From the NCBI GenBank assembly GCA_035048815.1, contig JAUCBN010000001.1, forward strand, positions 20,723,001 through 20,787,000: a DNA stretch of 64,000 nt, written 5' to 3'. Origin of the DNA: Abelmoschus esculentus. Its lineage: Eukaryota; Streptophyta; Magnoliopsida; Malvales; Malvaceae. The notes below the pieces were generated by a model, which made no database searches, had not been told where the DNA came from, and worked only from the letters and a program-made list of their open reading frames with translations. The position numbers were made by a program, and so were the translations under genes. Below, in pieces: positions 34,901 through 47,660 of this stretch; positions within the stretch are counted from its first letter, which is position 1; every line of letters starts with the position of its first letter.

Positions 34901-35489
34901 TATTTAGGTATATATATTAGTATGTGTGTTTACTTATGTATATACTTTGTTAATTATGTTTGCATTTGTTTTTAAGTGTGTTTGTGTGGTTAAAATAAGA
35001 CCATAAGGCTTTTTAGATGTGTTTGCCTTGTTCTAATATAGGAGAGCGTATGCAGTTCAATACCAGCTCAAGTAGATTATATTTAGCTAAGAAGAAGCTC
35101 AATGGTGTGCACGCAGCTCACCTTAGCTCGGGGCAGCTCAGAGGCTTAGCTCCCAACTCCATTTAGCTCCTAACACTCTTAGCTAGTTCGTTTCAGCTCA
35201 TCTCCATTTCCAGCTCAACTCAACTCAAGTTAAAGTGACCTACAGCAGCTGAAACCTATCGTACACGAAGAGCAGGTGTCTTACGCATGTGCCATGCATG
35301 TAGGGCCCACATAGCACCCTTTTCCACAAGTTAGGGCGTCCAAAAGCAAGCAAGCCAAACAAGGCCCTTGCTTTGAAGACCAATCAGCAACATTGGATAA
35401 GAATGAGTGGTTTCTTATTCAAATTCAAACATTAAACACATGTTTAATGTGTTTTAAGTGCCAAAACATGCCACGATATAATCCCAAAG
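34901..35489 (+). repeat. LTR D1, 5' portion
   Basis: It shares with LTR D2 the GCTCA-rich U3 segment (AGCTCACCTTAGCTCG, TTAGCTAGTTCGTTTCAGCTC), CACGAAGAG, and AACACATGTTTAATGTG. It is truncated where array block 6 begins at about 35490, so TATA, stem-loop and LTR end are missing. Confidence 0.7.
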
Positions 35490-36852
35490 CGAGGAACCGT
35501 TCAAATAGAGGTGTCATCGATCACGGTATACGTTTAAAGAGAGGGATAATTCATTATGAAATGCACTCGAAGAGCGGTGTCATTTATCGCGACATATGCT
35601 CAAAAAGAGAGGTCGTCCATCACGGTATACGCTCAAAGAGAGGGACCGTTTATTATGATATGCACTTGAAGGGAGGGGTCATTCATCACGAAATACACTC
35701 AAAGAGAGGGGTCCTCCATCACGGTATGCACTGAAAGAGAGGGACCGTTCAGCATTACATGCACTCGAAAAGAGGGGTAATTCTTTGTGACATACAATTA
35801 AAGAGAGGGGTCTTCCTTCACGGAAAACGATCAAAGAGAGGGATTGTTCATTATGACAAATGCTCGAAGAGAGGAGTTATTCATCGCAACATACTCTCAA
35901 AGAGAGGGGTCGTTTATCACGTTATACGCTCTAAGAATGGGACCGTTCACTAGGACATGCACTTTAAGAGTGGGGTCATTCATCACGACATACGCTCAAA
36001 GAGAGGGATCGTTAATTATGACATATGCTCAAAATGAGGGGTCATTCACCATGCTATATGCTCAAAGAGAGGTATCGTCTATCACGGTATACGCTCAAAG
36101 AGAGGGATCATTAACCATGACATTCACTCAAAGGGAAGGGTCATTCATCACAACATAAGCTCAAATAGATGGGTCATCTATCACGGTATACTTTCAAAGA
36201 GAGGGACCGTTCATTATGACATACACTCAAAGAGAAGGGTCATTCACCGTGGCATACGCTCAAAGAGAGGGGTCGTCCATCACGGTATGCGCTCAAAGAG
36301 AGGGACCGTTCACCATGACATTCACTAAAAGAGAAGGGTCATTCATCGCAACATAAGCTCAAATAGAGGGGTCATCGATCACGGAATACTTTCAAAGAGA
36401 GGTACCATTCATTATGACATACACTCAAAGAGAGGGGTCATTCATCGCGACACGCTCAGAGATAGGGTTGTCCATCACGGTATACGCTCAATGAGAGGGA
36501 CTATTCATTATGAAATGCAATCGAAGAGAGGCGTCATTCATCGCGACATATGCTCAAAGAGAGGGGTCGTCCATCATGGTATACGCTCAAAGAGAGGGGT
36601 CATCTATCACGAAATACGATCAAAGATTGGGGTCGTCTATCGAGGTATACACTCAAAGAGAGGGACTGTTTAATATGACATGAACTCGAAGAGACGGGTT
36701 ATACATCGCGACATACGCTCAAAGAGAGGGGTCATCTATCACAGTATACGCTCAAAGAGAGGGGTCATCTATCACAGTATACGCTCAAAGAGAGGGACCG
36801 TTCATTATGACATGCACTCGAAGGGAAGGATCATTCATCGCGACATACGCTT
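35490..36852 (+). repeat. 33-bp tandem array, block 6 (forward)
   Basis: About 41 monomers. From about 35470 it is duplicated at 52907-54313, including the odd joining phrase ACGATATAATCCCAAAGCGA. It ends inside an integrase remnant (36853). Confidence 0.94.
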
Positions 36853-37041
36853 TCTAACCATGTATTTTTGTTTTCTTGTCCAACTAATCTTGTTAAGATT
36901 GTAGATGATGGAAGAAAGCTTCAATCCGTGAGAGCTCTACATCAAAAAATGAGAGGAAACAAAGAGAGGAAAGCCAAGCATGATGAGAATAAAATTTACA
37001 AGAAGTGAGAGTGAACTATCTTTGAACCAGGAGATTGGAGA
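36853..37041 (+). pseudogene. Integrase C-terminal remnant, copy 1
   Basis: Reading frame at about 36885-37036: TNLVKIVDDGRKLQSVRALH, KMRGNKERKAKHDENKIYKK, two stops, TIFEPGDW. FEPGDW is the conserved motif of the Ty3/gypsy integrase C-terminal domain. Array sequence flanks it on both sides; the right junction comes directly after GDW and differs from copy 2. Confidence 0.7.
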
Positions 37042-38756
37042 CACCGTTAATTATGACACACATTTGAATGGAGGGTCATTCATCTTGACATATGCTCAAA
37101 GAGGGGTCGTTCATCATGGTATACAGTCTAAGAAAGGGACCATTCATTATGACAAGCACTCGAAGAGAGGAGTCATTCATTGCGAGATATGCTCAAAGAG
37201 AGGGTCGTCCATCATGGTATAAGCACAAATGGAGGGACCATTCATTATGACAGGCAGTCGTAGAGAGGGGTCATTCATCGCGACATACATTCAAAAAGAG
37301 GGGTTGTCCATAACGGTATACGCTATAGGAAAGGATCATTCATTATGACATGCACTCGAAGAGAGGGTTCCTTCATCGCGACGTACGCTTAAAGAGAGGG
37401 GTCGTCCATCACGGCATATGCTCAAAGAGAGTGACTGTTCATTGTGATATACGCTCGAAGAGAGAGTTCATTCACCGTGACATATGCTCGAAGAGAGGGG
37501 TCATCTATCACAATATACGCTCTAAGAAAGTGACCTTTCATTATGACATACATTCGAAGATATGGGTCATTCATCGCAACATACGCTCAAAGAGAGGGGT
37601 CGTCCTTCACGGTATGTGCTCAAAGAGAGGGACCACTTATTATGACTTACGCTTTAAAAGAAGGGTCATTCACGGTGACATACGCTCAAAGAGAGAGGTC
37701 GTCCATCACGGTATACGCTCTAATAAAGGGACCATACGCTATGACATGTACTTGAAGAGAAGGGTCATCCATCGCGACATACACTCAAAGAGAGAGACCG
37801 TTCATTGTGACATGCACTCGAAGAGAGGGGTTAGTCATCGCGACATACAGTCAAAGAGAGGGATTGTCTAGCATGGTATACGCTCAAAGGGAGAGACCGT
37901 TCATTATGACATGCATTCGAAGAGAAGAGTCATTCATTGCGACATACCCCCAAAGAGAGGGGTCGTCCACCACAGTATACTCTGTAAGAAAGGGACCGTT
38001 CATTATGACATGCACTCGAAGAGTGGAGTCATTCATCGTGACATACGCTCAAAGAGAGGGTTGTCCATCATGGTATACGCTCAAAGGGAGGGATAGTTCA
38101 TTATGACATGCCGTCGAAGAGAGGGGTCATTCATCGTGACATATGTTCAACAAGTGGGGCCATCCATCATGGTATACACTCTAAGAAAAGTACTGTTCAT
38201 TGTGGCATGCACTCGAAGTGAGGGGTCATTCATCGCGATGTACACTCAAAGAGAGGGGTTGTCCATCACGGTATACGCTCAAAGTGAGGGACAATTCATT
38301 ATGACATACGCTCGAAGAGAGGGCTCATTCAACGTGACATATGCTCAAAGAGAGGCGTTTTCCATCACGGTATACGCTCTAAGAAAGGGACCATTCATTA
38401 TGACATGCACCCGAAGAGAGGAGTCATTCATCGCGACATATGCTCAAAGAGAGGGGTCGTCCATCATGGTATACGCTCAAAGGGAGGGATTGTTCATTAT
38501 GACTTGCAGTCGAAGAGAGGAGTCATTTATCGCGATATACACTCAAAGAGAGGGGTTGTCCATCATAGTATACATTCAAAGGGAGGGACCGTTCGTTATG
38601 ACATATAGCCGAAGAGAGGTGTAATTCATCGGGACATACGTTCAAAGAGAGGGGTCGTCCATCACGGTATACGCTCTAAGAAAGGGACTGTTCATTATGA
38701 TATGCACTCAAACAGAGGGGTCATTCATCGCGACGTATGCTTAAAGAGAGGGGTTG
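37042..38756 (+). repeat. 33-bp tandem array, block 7 (forward)
   Basis: About 52 monomers. Duplicated at about 56590-58312 with the same order of variant monomers (for example CAACAAGTGGGG at about 38148 and 57703). It ends exactly at GATGTGAGCAC, the start of a Pol-tail/LTR D segment. The 173-codon frames at 37350 and 38103 are repeats. Confidence 0.95.
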
Positions 38757-40145
38757 ATGTGAGCACGTTTATGCCACCCAACAATGCAACTTCAACATTC
38801 ATGGGAGTTTATTTTTCATTTGTTACAGATTGATGTGTAACATTTCTTTTCTTATATTTAGTATGTCTATATTATGCTAAGTATGTTTTAGAGATTGGAT
38901 TGATAGTTTTTGTATTGTTTCCAACTAGTTTGAGAGTCAATATGAGTTATTGAATAAGTTTGCAGGTGTTTACACCTTATAATTATGTTTCCATTAAGTT
39001 TAAACTACTTTGATGGATTCTTGTGATGTTTACATGTAGGAACATAGGAGAACACCAGCTCAAGAGAGTGTATGTAGCTCAACTCTAGCTCAAGCGAGTG
39101 TATGCAACTGAACACAAGCTCATGTGAGTTCTATTCATCTCAGAAGAAGACCAATGGAGTGCACGCTACTAACCTTAGCTCGAGGCAGCTCAAAGGCTTA
39201 GCTCTAAGCTCAAGTTAACTCTTAACACTCTTAGCTAGCTCGTTTCAGCTCAACTCCATTTCTAGCGCAACTTAACTCAAGCTGAAGTGACATACAATAG
39301 TTGAAACCTATCCTACACGAAGAGAAGGTGTACTAGACATGTGCCATGTATGTGGGACCCACATGGCAGCCTTGTGCACATATTTGGGCGTGTAAATGCA
39401 AGCAAGCCAAAAAAGGCCCTTGCTTTTGAAGACCAAAACACTCAAGGGATAAGAATGAGTGGTTTTATGTTCAAAATTCAAACATTTAACACATGTTAAA
39501 TGTGTTTTATGTGCCAAATCACTTAACAGAAATTAAATGGAGCCTAGAGTGGCTTATTTTAGTTATTTTCTTTCAAATAATGGCCACACATTTGAATTTT
39601 GGCCAACACCTTTCATCTCCTATATATTTCTTTATTTTGTAAACAAAAGGTTAGACACTTGTAAAATAAATATTACTCTGAGATTTTTCCCTTATTTGGT
39701 TCTTTTTAGAACTTTTCTGACTTTCAAACTTTTTTTTATTGTCATTTTGATACTTCGGGTTCCTAGATCGCTTTCTAGAGGGTCCAAGTCCTTCTAACGT
39801 TAAATAGATTCGATTCGGGTTATCTCAATAAATTGTGCAGGTTCTTTCGAGTTTAGCGTTTCATTTTAAATCCAGCAAAAAATTGACCATTTTTGAATGT
39901 TCGAGTTACTGCCAGAGATGTTTTTTTGAAGCGTTCATCTTCTTCGTTTTGAAATTCATCAAAATGCCATCTCATTCTTATTTTTTCTTTTAATTTTCGT
40001 TCTTCTTTTTAATTCCTTATTTTATCATGAATATATTTTGAGTAATTGTTGTTTTCATGTTGTTCTTGTTGCAAGAACGTGATTACAACAATCCTAGATC
40101 CGTAACATACGAAGAAAGTCCATTTCGACAGGCTACTTCGTTTTA
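38757..40145 (+). repeat. Pol-tail start, LTR D2 and leader
   Basis: It starts with GATGTGAGCAC as at 34710 (DVST of the D tail), then diverges. The GCTCA-rich U3 is at about 39050-39290. GGACCCACATGGCAGCC, TATATATTTC (about 39622), TTGATACTTCGGGTTCC and a stem-loop at 39762-39780 follow, then TCTAGAGGGTCC. The leader has ATCCTAGATCCG at about 40095. The copy D3 at 58313-59698 is collinear throughout. Confidence 0.75.
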
Positions 40146-40910
40146 GGGGTCGTCCATCATAATATACGCTCAAAGAGAGGGATCGTTCATTATCGCAAAC
40201 GCTCGAAGAGAGGGCTCATTCACAGGGACATATGCTAAAAGAGAGGGGTTTTACATCACGGTATACGCTAGAAGAAAGGGATCTTTCTTTATGATATGCA
40301 CTCGAAGAGAGGGATCATTCATCGTGATATATGCTCAAAAGGGAGGGGTCGTCCATCACGGTATACGCTCAAAGAGTGACCATTCTCCATGACATGCACT
40401 CAAAGAGAGGGGTCATTCACCGTGATATACGCTCAAAGAGCGGGGTCAACCATCATTGTATACGCTCTAAGAAAAGGACCATTCATTATGACATGCACTC
40501 GAAGAGAGGAATACACTCAAGAGAGGGGTCATTCATCGCGACATACGCTCAAAGAGAAGGTTCGTCCATCACGTATACGCTCTAGGAAAGGGATCGCTGA
40601 TTTTGACATGCACTCGAAGAGAGGGGTCATTCATCGCGACAAACGCTTAAAGAGAGGGGTCGTCCATCATGGTATACTCTCAGACAGAGGGACCGTTTAA
40701 CATGACAAGGATAGTTCATTATGACATGCACTCAAAAGGAGGGGTAATTCATCGCGACATACGCTCAAAGATAGGGGTCGTCCATCACGGTATACGCTTA
40801 AAGTGAGGGACCGTTTGCCATAACATGCACTCGAAAAGAAGGATCATTCATCGCAACAAACGCTCAAAGAGATGGTTCTTCCATCACGGTATACGTTCTA
40901 AGAAAGGGAC
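40146..40910 (+). repeat. 33-bp tandem array, block 8 (forward)
   Basis: About 23 monomers between the LTR D2 leader and the terminus of LTR E2. Duplicated at 59699-60538. The junction at 40910/40911 is exact: AAAGGGAC, then TGATAC of the LTR. Confidence 0.94.
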
Positions 40911-42470
40911 TGATACACTCCAACTCTCCAAAGATGCTTGTAGAGAGAAGCTTTGATTGCTCGGACCTTAGAATGCAAGCAAGCCTTGTATCATGCTTGT
41001 TTCCAGAACAAAAGAATGTTAAAGGATGTTGGAAATAAGATAAGGATGATTCAAGAAGATGTTATAGTGTGGGGGATGTTGATGGTTGATTAAGGAAGGA
41101 AATAAAGGTGTTTAAGTGATGTAAATGATATGAAAGGATATGTAAAGGGCTGGTGAAGAATGGTGGACGAAAATGGAAGATGGATGGTGATTAGGGGGTG
41201 TTGGAATGATAGTATTCAAAGGGGCAAAGATTGAACTTCTGTTATAGGAACATAAACCCAATCTAGTTGCAACTCTGAGGGTGGGAGATGCACTTAGACC
41301 TCTTGGAAATGTAATTCCGGAAACCTAAAGTATAAAAGTATGGAGGGTGACGCCACAAATCAAAGAGATGATTTGATAAGTCGATAATGTTCTAAAAAGA
41401 ACAAGAATGAGAGATTAACTCACAAATTAAATAATCACATTCAAAGTTGTGTTTGTAATGCCAAAATGGCTACATATTAATAGGAAATGAAAGGGTGTGG
41501 ATAAGGGACATTTCGCTTTGAAAGGGTAGCCGAATAGTGGCCTTGGTGTCTATTCAATTGATGGTGTCTACCTCTTTATAAGTTCGGTTGAATGGTGTCT
41601 CCTCCAAATAATTGTTGTAACTTTTCGGTTTAAAATTCGAGCTTGCACAGTCTTTAGTAAATTGGACATATTTTGAGTTCCCGATACCGGATTGATGAGA
41701 TTCAACATGCTCCGGAAAGATAAAAGAGAGAGGAACAACTTTCATGCAGACACAAATGTCCAATTCTTCTAGTATCCTTCTCGAAATCGGCACACAAGTG
41801 GACCATCATGAATTTGCCCAATGAAGAGTGCTATCTCTTTGTTTTAGCGCCCAAAACATGTTTCCCTCCATGTTGGTCGGTTGTATCTCTTGGGGAGGGA
41901 ACATGTCCTTTCCATGGTTGAGCTGAAGGTTGTAGGGTGAGCAAAGATGACTGGATGAACTAAGGTTGAGCTAGGTTGAGCTGAGCTAGCTAGCTGATTC
42001 AGCTAGTTGAAAGTTCACCATCTTTGAGTGATGATTTGAGTTGAGCGGCTAAACCCTAGCTGAGTGAACTTATCCTTAGGGCCATAATACTCTCCTCAAT
42101 CCATAAGAGTGTGTAGGAGCTGATCCGAATCCCATAAGGATGGAAATTCACCATTTGTCGTTTTGAGCTCATTCTGATTTCGTAAACTGGAATGAAGCTA
42201 GCATCCACTTCATTGCGCTGCCTAGGAGTGCTTGGTAGATTTTAGTGCTGATTGGAAGCTGGTAAGTGCCTCAAACAACGATTCTTTGTTTTAAGCTCAA
42301 ATGGTGCATTCGAGCTAAAACAAAGTTGACTAATAGTCCCTTAAGCTGTGTTTAACATAACCTGTAAAGAAACAACTTAAACTAATAAGTATGATGTTAC
42401 TAAACATGTGTTGAATATTAATAATGCATAATATAAGCTAGATAAAGCTGTGGTTCAATACCAATTACTA
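40911..42470 (-). repeat. LTR E2 (opposite to the arrays)
   Basis: Collinear with E1 and E3. Its sense 3' terminus (GTGTATCA in sense) is at 40911. Unlike E1 it has no primer-binding site, because array sequence abuts the terminus. The frame at 41554-41793 corresponds to LTR frames in E1 and E3. Confidence 0.78.
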
Positions 42471-42637
42471 AGTTATCAATAGTAATATAAGGAAATAAAC
42501 ATTATAGGTATATAATATGCGATAACAAGGGAATGTAGAGCATGAATTGAATAAATAAAGAGGATTAAGTTAAACTCCCTGATTGGACTTGTGTGACATA
42601 GGGTATGGGCAGAACTTAAGGTTGGGCGTGCACATAT
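42471..42637 (-). other. Unit upstream of LTR E2 with left 97-bp flank repeat
   Basis: AT-rich. Positions 42546-42637 (from CATGAATTGAATAAATAAAG to GGGCGTGCACATATC) are repeated directly at 47241-47337, on the other side of array block 9, and again at about 62170-62263. Confidence 0.75.
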
Positions 42638-45600
42638 CTGGGACCATTTATTATGACATGCACTCGAAGAAAGGGGTCATTAATCATGACATACGCTCAA
42701 AGAGAGGGGTTTTCCATCATGGCATACGCTCAAAGAGAGGGACCGTTCACCATGACATGCACTCGAAGGAGGGGTCATTCATCATGACATATGCTCAAAG
42801 AGAGTGGTCGTCAATCAAAACATACGCTCAAAGGGAGGGGCCGTTCATTATGGCATGCACTCGAAGAGAGGAGTCATTGATCACAACATACGCACAAAGA
42901 AAGGGGTCGCCCATCACGGTATAAACTCTAAGAAAGGGACCATACATTATGACATGCACACGAAGAGAGGTGTCGTTCATCGTGACATACGCACAAAAGC
43001 AGGGGCCGTTCATTATGACATGCACTAGAAGACAAAGATCATTTATCGCGACAAACGCTCAAAGTGAGGGGTCATCCATCACGGTGTTCACTCCTAGAGA
43101 GGGACCATTCACCATGACATGCCCCCTAAGAGGGGGCATTCATCGCGACATATGGTCAAAGAGGGGTGTCGTCCGTCAACACATACGCTCAAAGAGAGGG
43201 ACCATTCACCATGACATGCACTCAAAGAGAAGGTTCATGCAGTGCGACAAACGCTCAAAGAAAGGGGTCATCCATCATGGTATTCGCTCAAAGAGAGGGA
43301 CCATTCATCATGACATGCAGTCGAAGAGGGGACATTCATCGTGACATACGCTCAAAGAGAGGGGTCGTACGTCAACGCATACGCTTCAAGAGAGGGACTG
43401 TTAACCATGACATGCACTTAAAGAGAAGGGTCATTCATCGTGATATGCGCTCAAAGAGAGGGGTCGTCCAACACGACATAGGCTCAAAGAGAGGGGTCGT
43501 TCTTTATGACAAATGCTTGAACAAAGGGGTCATTAATCGCAACATACGTTCAATGATAGGAACCATCCATCACGGTATACGCTTAAAGAGAGGAACCCTT
43601 TATTATGACTTAAGTTCGAAGAGTGGGGTCATTCACCGCGAGATATGCTCAAAGAGAGGGGTCGTCCATCACGGTATACACACAAATAGAGGGACCTTTC
43701 ACCCTGACATGCACTCGAAGAGAGGAGTCATTCATATCGACATCAGCTCAAAGAGAGGGGGTCGTCCATCATGGCATACGCTCAAAGGGAGGGGTCATTG
43801 AAAGACAGGGACCATTCACCATGACTTGGATCGTAGAGTGGGAACATTCTTCGCAACATACGCTCAAAGAGAGCGACCGTTCATTATGACATGCACTCAA
43901 AGAGAGGGTTCATTCATCGCGACATACGCTTAAAGATAGGGACCATTCATTATGATATACACTCAAGAGAGGGGTCATTCATCGCGATGTACGCTCAAAG
44001 AGAAGGTTCGTCCATCACGATATAGGCTCTAGGAAAGGGACCGCTGATTTTGACATGCACTCGAAGAGAGGGGTCATTCATCGCCACATACGCTTAAAGA
44101 GAGGGGTCGTCCATCATGGTATACTCTCAGAGAGAGGGACCGTTCAACATGACAAGCACTCGAATAGAGGAGTCAGTCATCGCAACATACACTCAAAGAG
44201 AGAGACGGTTCATTATGATATGCACTCGAAGGAGGGATCATTCATCCCGAGATACGCTCAAAGAGAGGGTCATCCATCACGGTATACGCTCAAAGAGAGG
44301 GACCGTTTACCATAACATGCACTCGAAGAGAAGGGTCATTCATCATAACAAACACTCAAAGAGAGGGGTTTCCATCATGTTATACGCTCTAAGAAAGGGA
44401 CTGTTCATTATGACATGCACTAGAAGGAAGGCGTTATTAATCGCGACATACGCTCTAATAGAGGAGTCGTCCATCACGGCATACGCTCAAAGAGAGGGAT
44501 CGTTCACCATGACATGCACTCGAAGAGGGGGTTATTTATCGCGACATACGCTCAAAGATATGGGTCGTCCATCACCGCACACTCAATGGGAGGGACCATT
44601 CATTATAAAATGCACTCGAAGAGTGGGTCATTTATCGCGACATACGCTCAAAGAGAGAGGTCATCCATCATGGCATTCGCTTGAAGGGAGGGGTCATTCA
44701 CCGCGACATACACTGAAAGAGAGGGTTCGTCTATCACGGTATACGCTCTAATAACGATACCGTTCATTATGACATGCACTCGAAGAGTGGGGTCATTCAT
44801 CGCGACATATCCTTAAAAAGGGGGTCCTCCATCACAGCATACACTCAAGGAGAGGGACCTTTCATTATGATATATGCTCGAAGAGAGGGGTCATTCACCG
44901 TGACATACAAGACAGGGGTCGTCCATCACGGTATAGCTCAAAGAGAGGGACCGTTAACCATGACATTCACTCAAAGAGAAGGGTCATTCATCGCAACATA
45001 GGCTCAAAGAGAGGGACCGTTAACCATGACATTCACTCAAAGAGAAGGGTCATTCATCGCAACATAGGCTCAAAGAGAGGGGTCATCGATCACGGTATAC
45101 GCTCAAAGAGAGGGACCGTTCATTATGACATACACTCGAACAAGGGGTCATTCATCGCGACATACGCTTAGAGAGAGGGTCGTCCATCACAGTATACGCT
45201 CAAAGAGAAGGACCGGTCATTATGACATGCAATCAAAGAGAGGCATCATTCATCGCGACATACGCTCAAAGAGATGGGTCATCCATCACGACATACGCTC
45301 AAACAGAGGGAGCATTCACCACGACATGCACTAGATAAGAGGCGTCATTCATTGCGACATACACTCAAAGAGAGAGGTCGTCCATCACGGTATACGTTCT
45401 AAGAAATAGACCATTCATTATGACATTTACTTGAAGAGAGAGATATTTTAACATGACATACGCTCAAAGAGACGGGTCATCCATCACGGCATACACTCAA
45501 AGCGAGGGAGCGTTCACCATGTCAGGTACTCGAAGAGCGGTCATTCATCGCGACATGTGCTCAAAGAGAGCGGTCGTCCAATACGGCATACGCTCAAAGA

Positions 45601-47234
45601 GAGCGGACGTTGATTATGACACATACTCGAAGAGAGGGGTCATTCAACGCAGCATACGCTTAAAGAGAGGGGTTATTCATCACGATATTTGAACTATGAA
45701 AGGGACCATTCACCATGATATGCACTCGAAGAGAGGGGTCATTCATCACGATATACGCTCAAGGAGAAGGGTCGTCCATCACGACATATGCTCAAAGAGA
45801 TGGACTGTTTATTATGAATACTCTTGAAGAGAGGGGTCTTTCACGGCGACATACGCTCGGAAAGAGAGGTATTTCACAACGACATATGCTCAAAGAGAGT
45901 GGTTGTCCACCACGGTATACGCTTTAAGAAAGGGAACGTTTCACTATAACATGCACTTGAAGAGAGGGTCATCCATCACGGTATACGCTTTAAGAAAGGG
46001 ACCATTTATTATGACATGCACTCGAAGAGAGCGATCATTCATCTCGATATATGCTCAATGAGAGGGGTCATCCATCATGATATACGCTCAAAGAAAGGGA
46101 ACGTTCACCATAACATGCACTTGAAGAGAGGGGTCATCTATCACGGTATATGCTCTAAGAAAGGGACCATTTATTATGACATGCACTCGAATAGAGGGGT
46201 CATTCATCTCGACATACACTCAGAGAGGTGTCGTCCATCACAGTATACGCTCAAAGTGAGGGACCATTCACCGTGAAATGCACTAGAAGAGAGGGGTCGT
46301 TCATCATGACATACGCTCAAAGAAAGAGATCGTCCATCACGACAAACACTCAAGGAGAGGGAGCATTTATTATGACGTACGCTCGAAGAGAGGGGTTGTC
46401 CATAGTGGTATATGCTCAAAGAGAGGGACCGTTCACCATGACATTCACTGAAAAAGAAGGGTCATTCATCGGAACATAAGCTTAATGAGTGGGGTCATCG
46501 ATCACGGCATACGCTCAAAGAGAGCGACCATTCATTATGACATATACACGAAGAGAGGGGTCATTCACTGCAGTATACGCTCAAAGAGAGGGGTTGTCCA
46601 TCACTGTATATGCTCTAAGAAGGGGACCGTTTATTATGACATGCACTAGAAGAGATGGGTCTTTCATTGCGGCATATGCTCTAAGAAACGGACCGTTCAT
46701 TATAACCTGCACTAGAAAGGAGGGGTTATTCATCGATACATACGCTCAAAGAGAGGAGTCGTCCATCACGGTATACGCTCAATGATAGGGCTCGTTCATT
46801 ATATAACATACGTCCAAAGAGAATGGTCATTCACCGCGATATACGCTCAAAATGAGGGGTTGTCTATCACGGTATACGCTCTAACAAAGAGACCGTTCAT
46901 TATGACATTTACTCAAAGAGAGTGGTCATTCATCGTGACATACGCTCAAAGAGAAAGATCGTCCATCATGGTATACGCTCTAAGAAAGGGACCGTTCATT
47001 ATTACATACACTCAAAGAGAGGGGTCATTCATCTCGAAATACGCTCAAAGAGAATGGTCGTCCATCGTGATATATGCTCAAAGAGAGAGATCGTTCACCA
47101 TGACATGCACTCGAAGAGATGGGTCATCCATCACGGTATACGCTATAAGAGAGGGAATGTTCATTATAGCATGCACTCAATGAGAGGGGTCATTCATCGC
47201 GACTTACGCTCAAAGAGAGGGGTCGTCCATCATG
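42638..47234 (+). repeat. 33-bp tandem array, block 9 (forward, about 4.6 kb)
   Basis: About 139 monomers, bracketed by a direct repeat of about 97 bp (42546-42637 and 47241-47337). The left part, to at least 44403, is duplicated at 62266-64000. A local duplication of about 70 bp occurs at 44938-45074 (two runs of GGGACCGTTAACCATGACAT). The longest frames are 211 codons (43166 and 44116). Confidence 0.95.
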
Positions 47235-47646
47235 TAGCACATGAATTGAATAAATAAAGAGGATTAAGTAGAACTCCCTGATTGGACTTGTGTGACTTAG
47301 GGTATGGGCAGAATTTAAGGTTGGGCGTGCACATATCAACCACTCTTGGTCTCTTTTGTAAGTCCTTAGAGAACATACTTAAGGCTCAACAAGTATTCTT
47401 TGTGGAATTCGACTAAAAAGAAGTGATTAGAAAAAGGAAAAAAATATGTAGAAATAAGGTAGAATGGAAAGATAATAAGAAGATAGCAATCTAAACTAGA
47501 TATTACCAAAAGAATATTTTTTTCAGAATAAAGAATAATATCCCTCCCATTTTAACTTTTTTTCTGAATTCTTATTTTTTTAATTTTTTGACTATTTTTA
47601 CTAACCCGAGAGAGAGAAAAAATAGTCTTCTTACTGAATCGCCAAT
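47235..47646 (-). other. Leader of LTR F1 element, with right 97-bp flank repeat
   Basis: Untranslated sequence on the minus strand downstream of the F1 primer-binding site. It is interrupted by array block 9 at about 47235. The flank repeat 47241-47337 matches 42546-42637, showing that leader sequence existed on both sides of the array. Confidence 0.6.
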
Positions 47647-47658
47647 GCTCTGATACCA
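47647..47658 (-). other. Primer-binding site of LTR F1 (perfect core)
   Basis: TGGTATCAGAGC on the minus strand, two bases from the LTR end. Confidence 0.85.
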
Positions 47659-47660
47659 AT

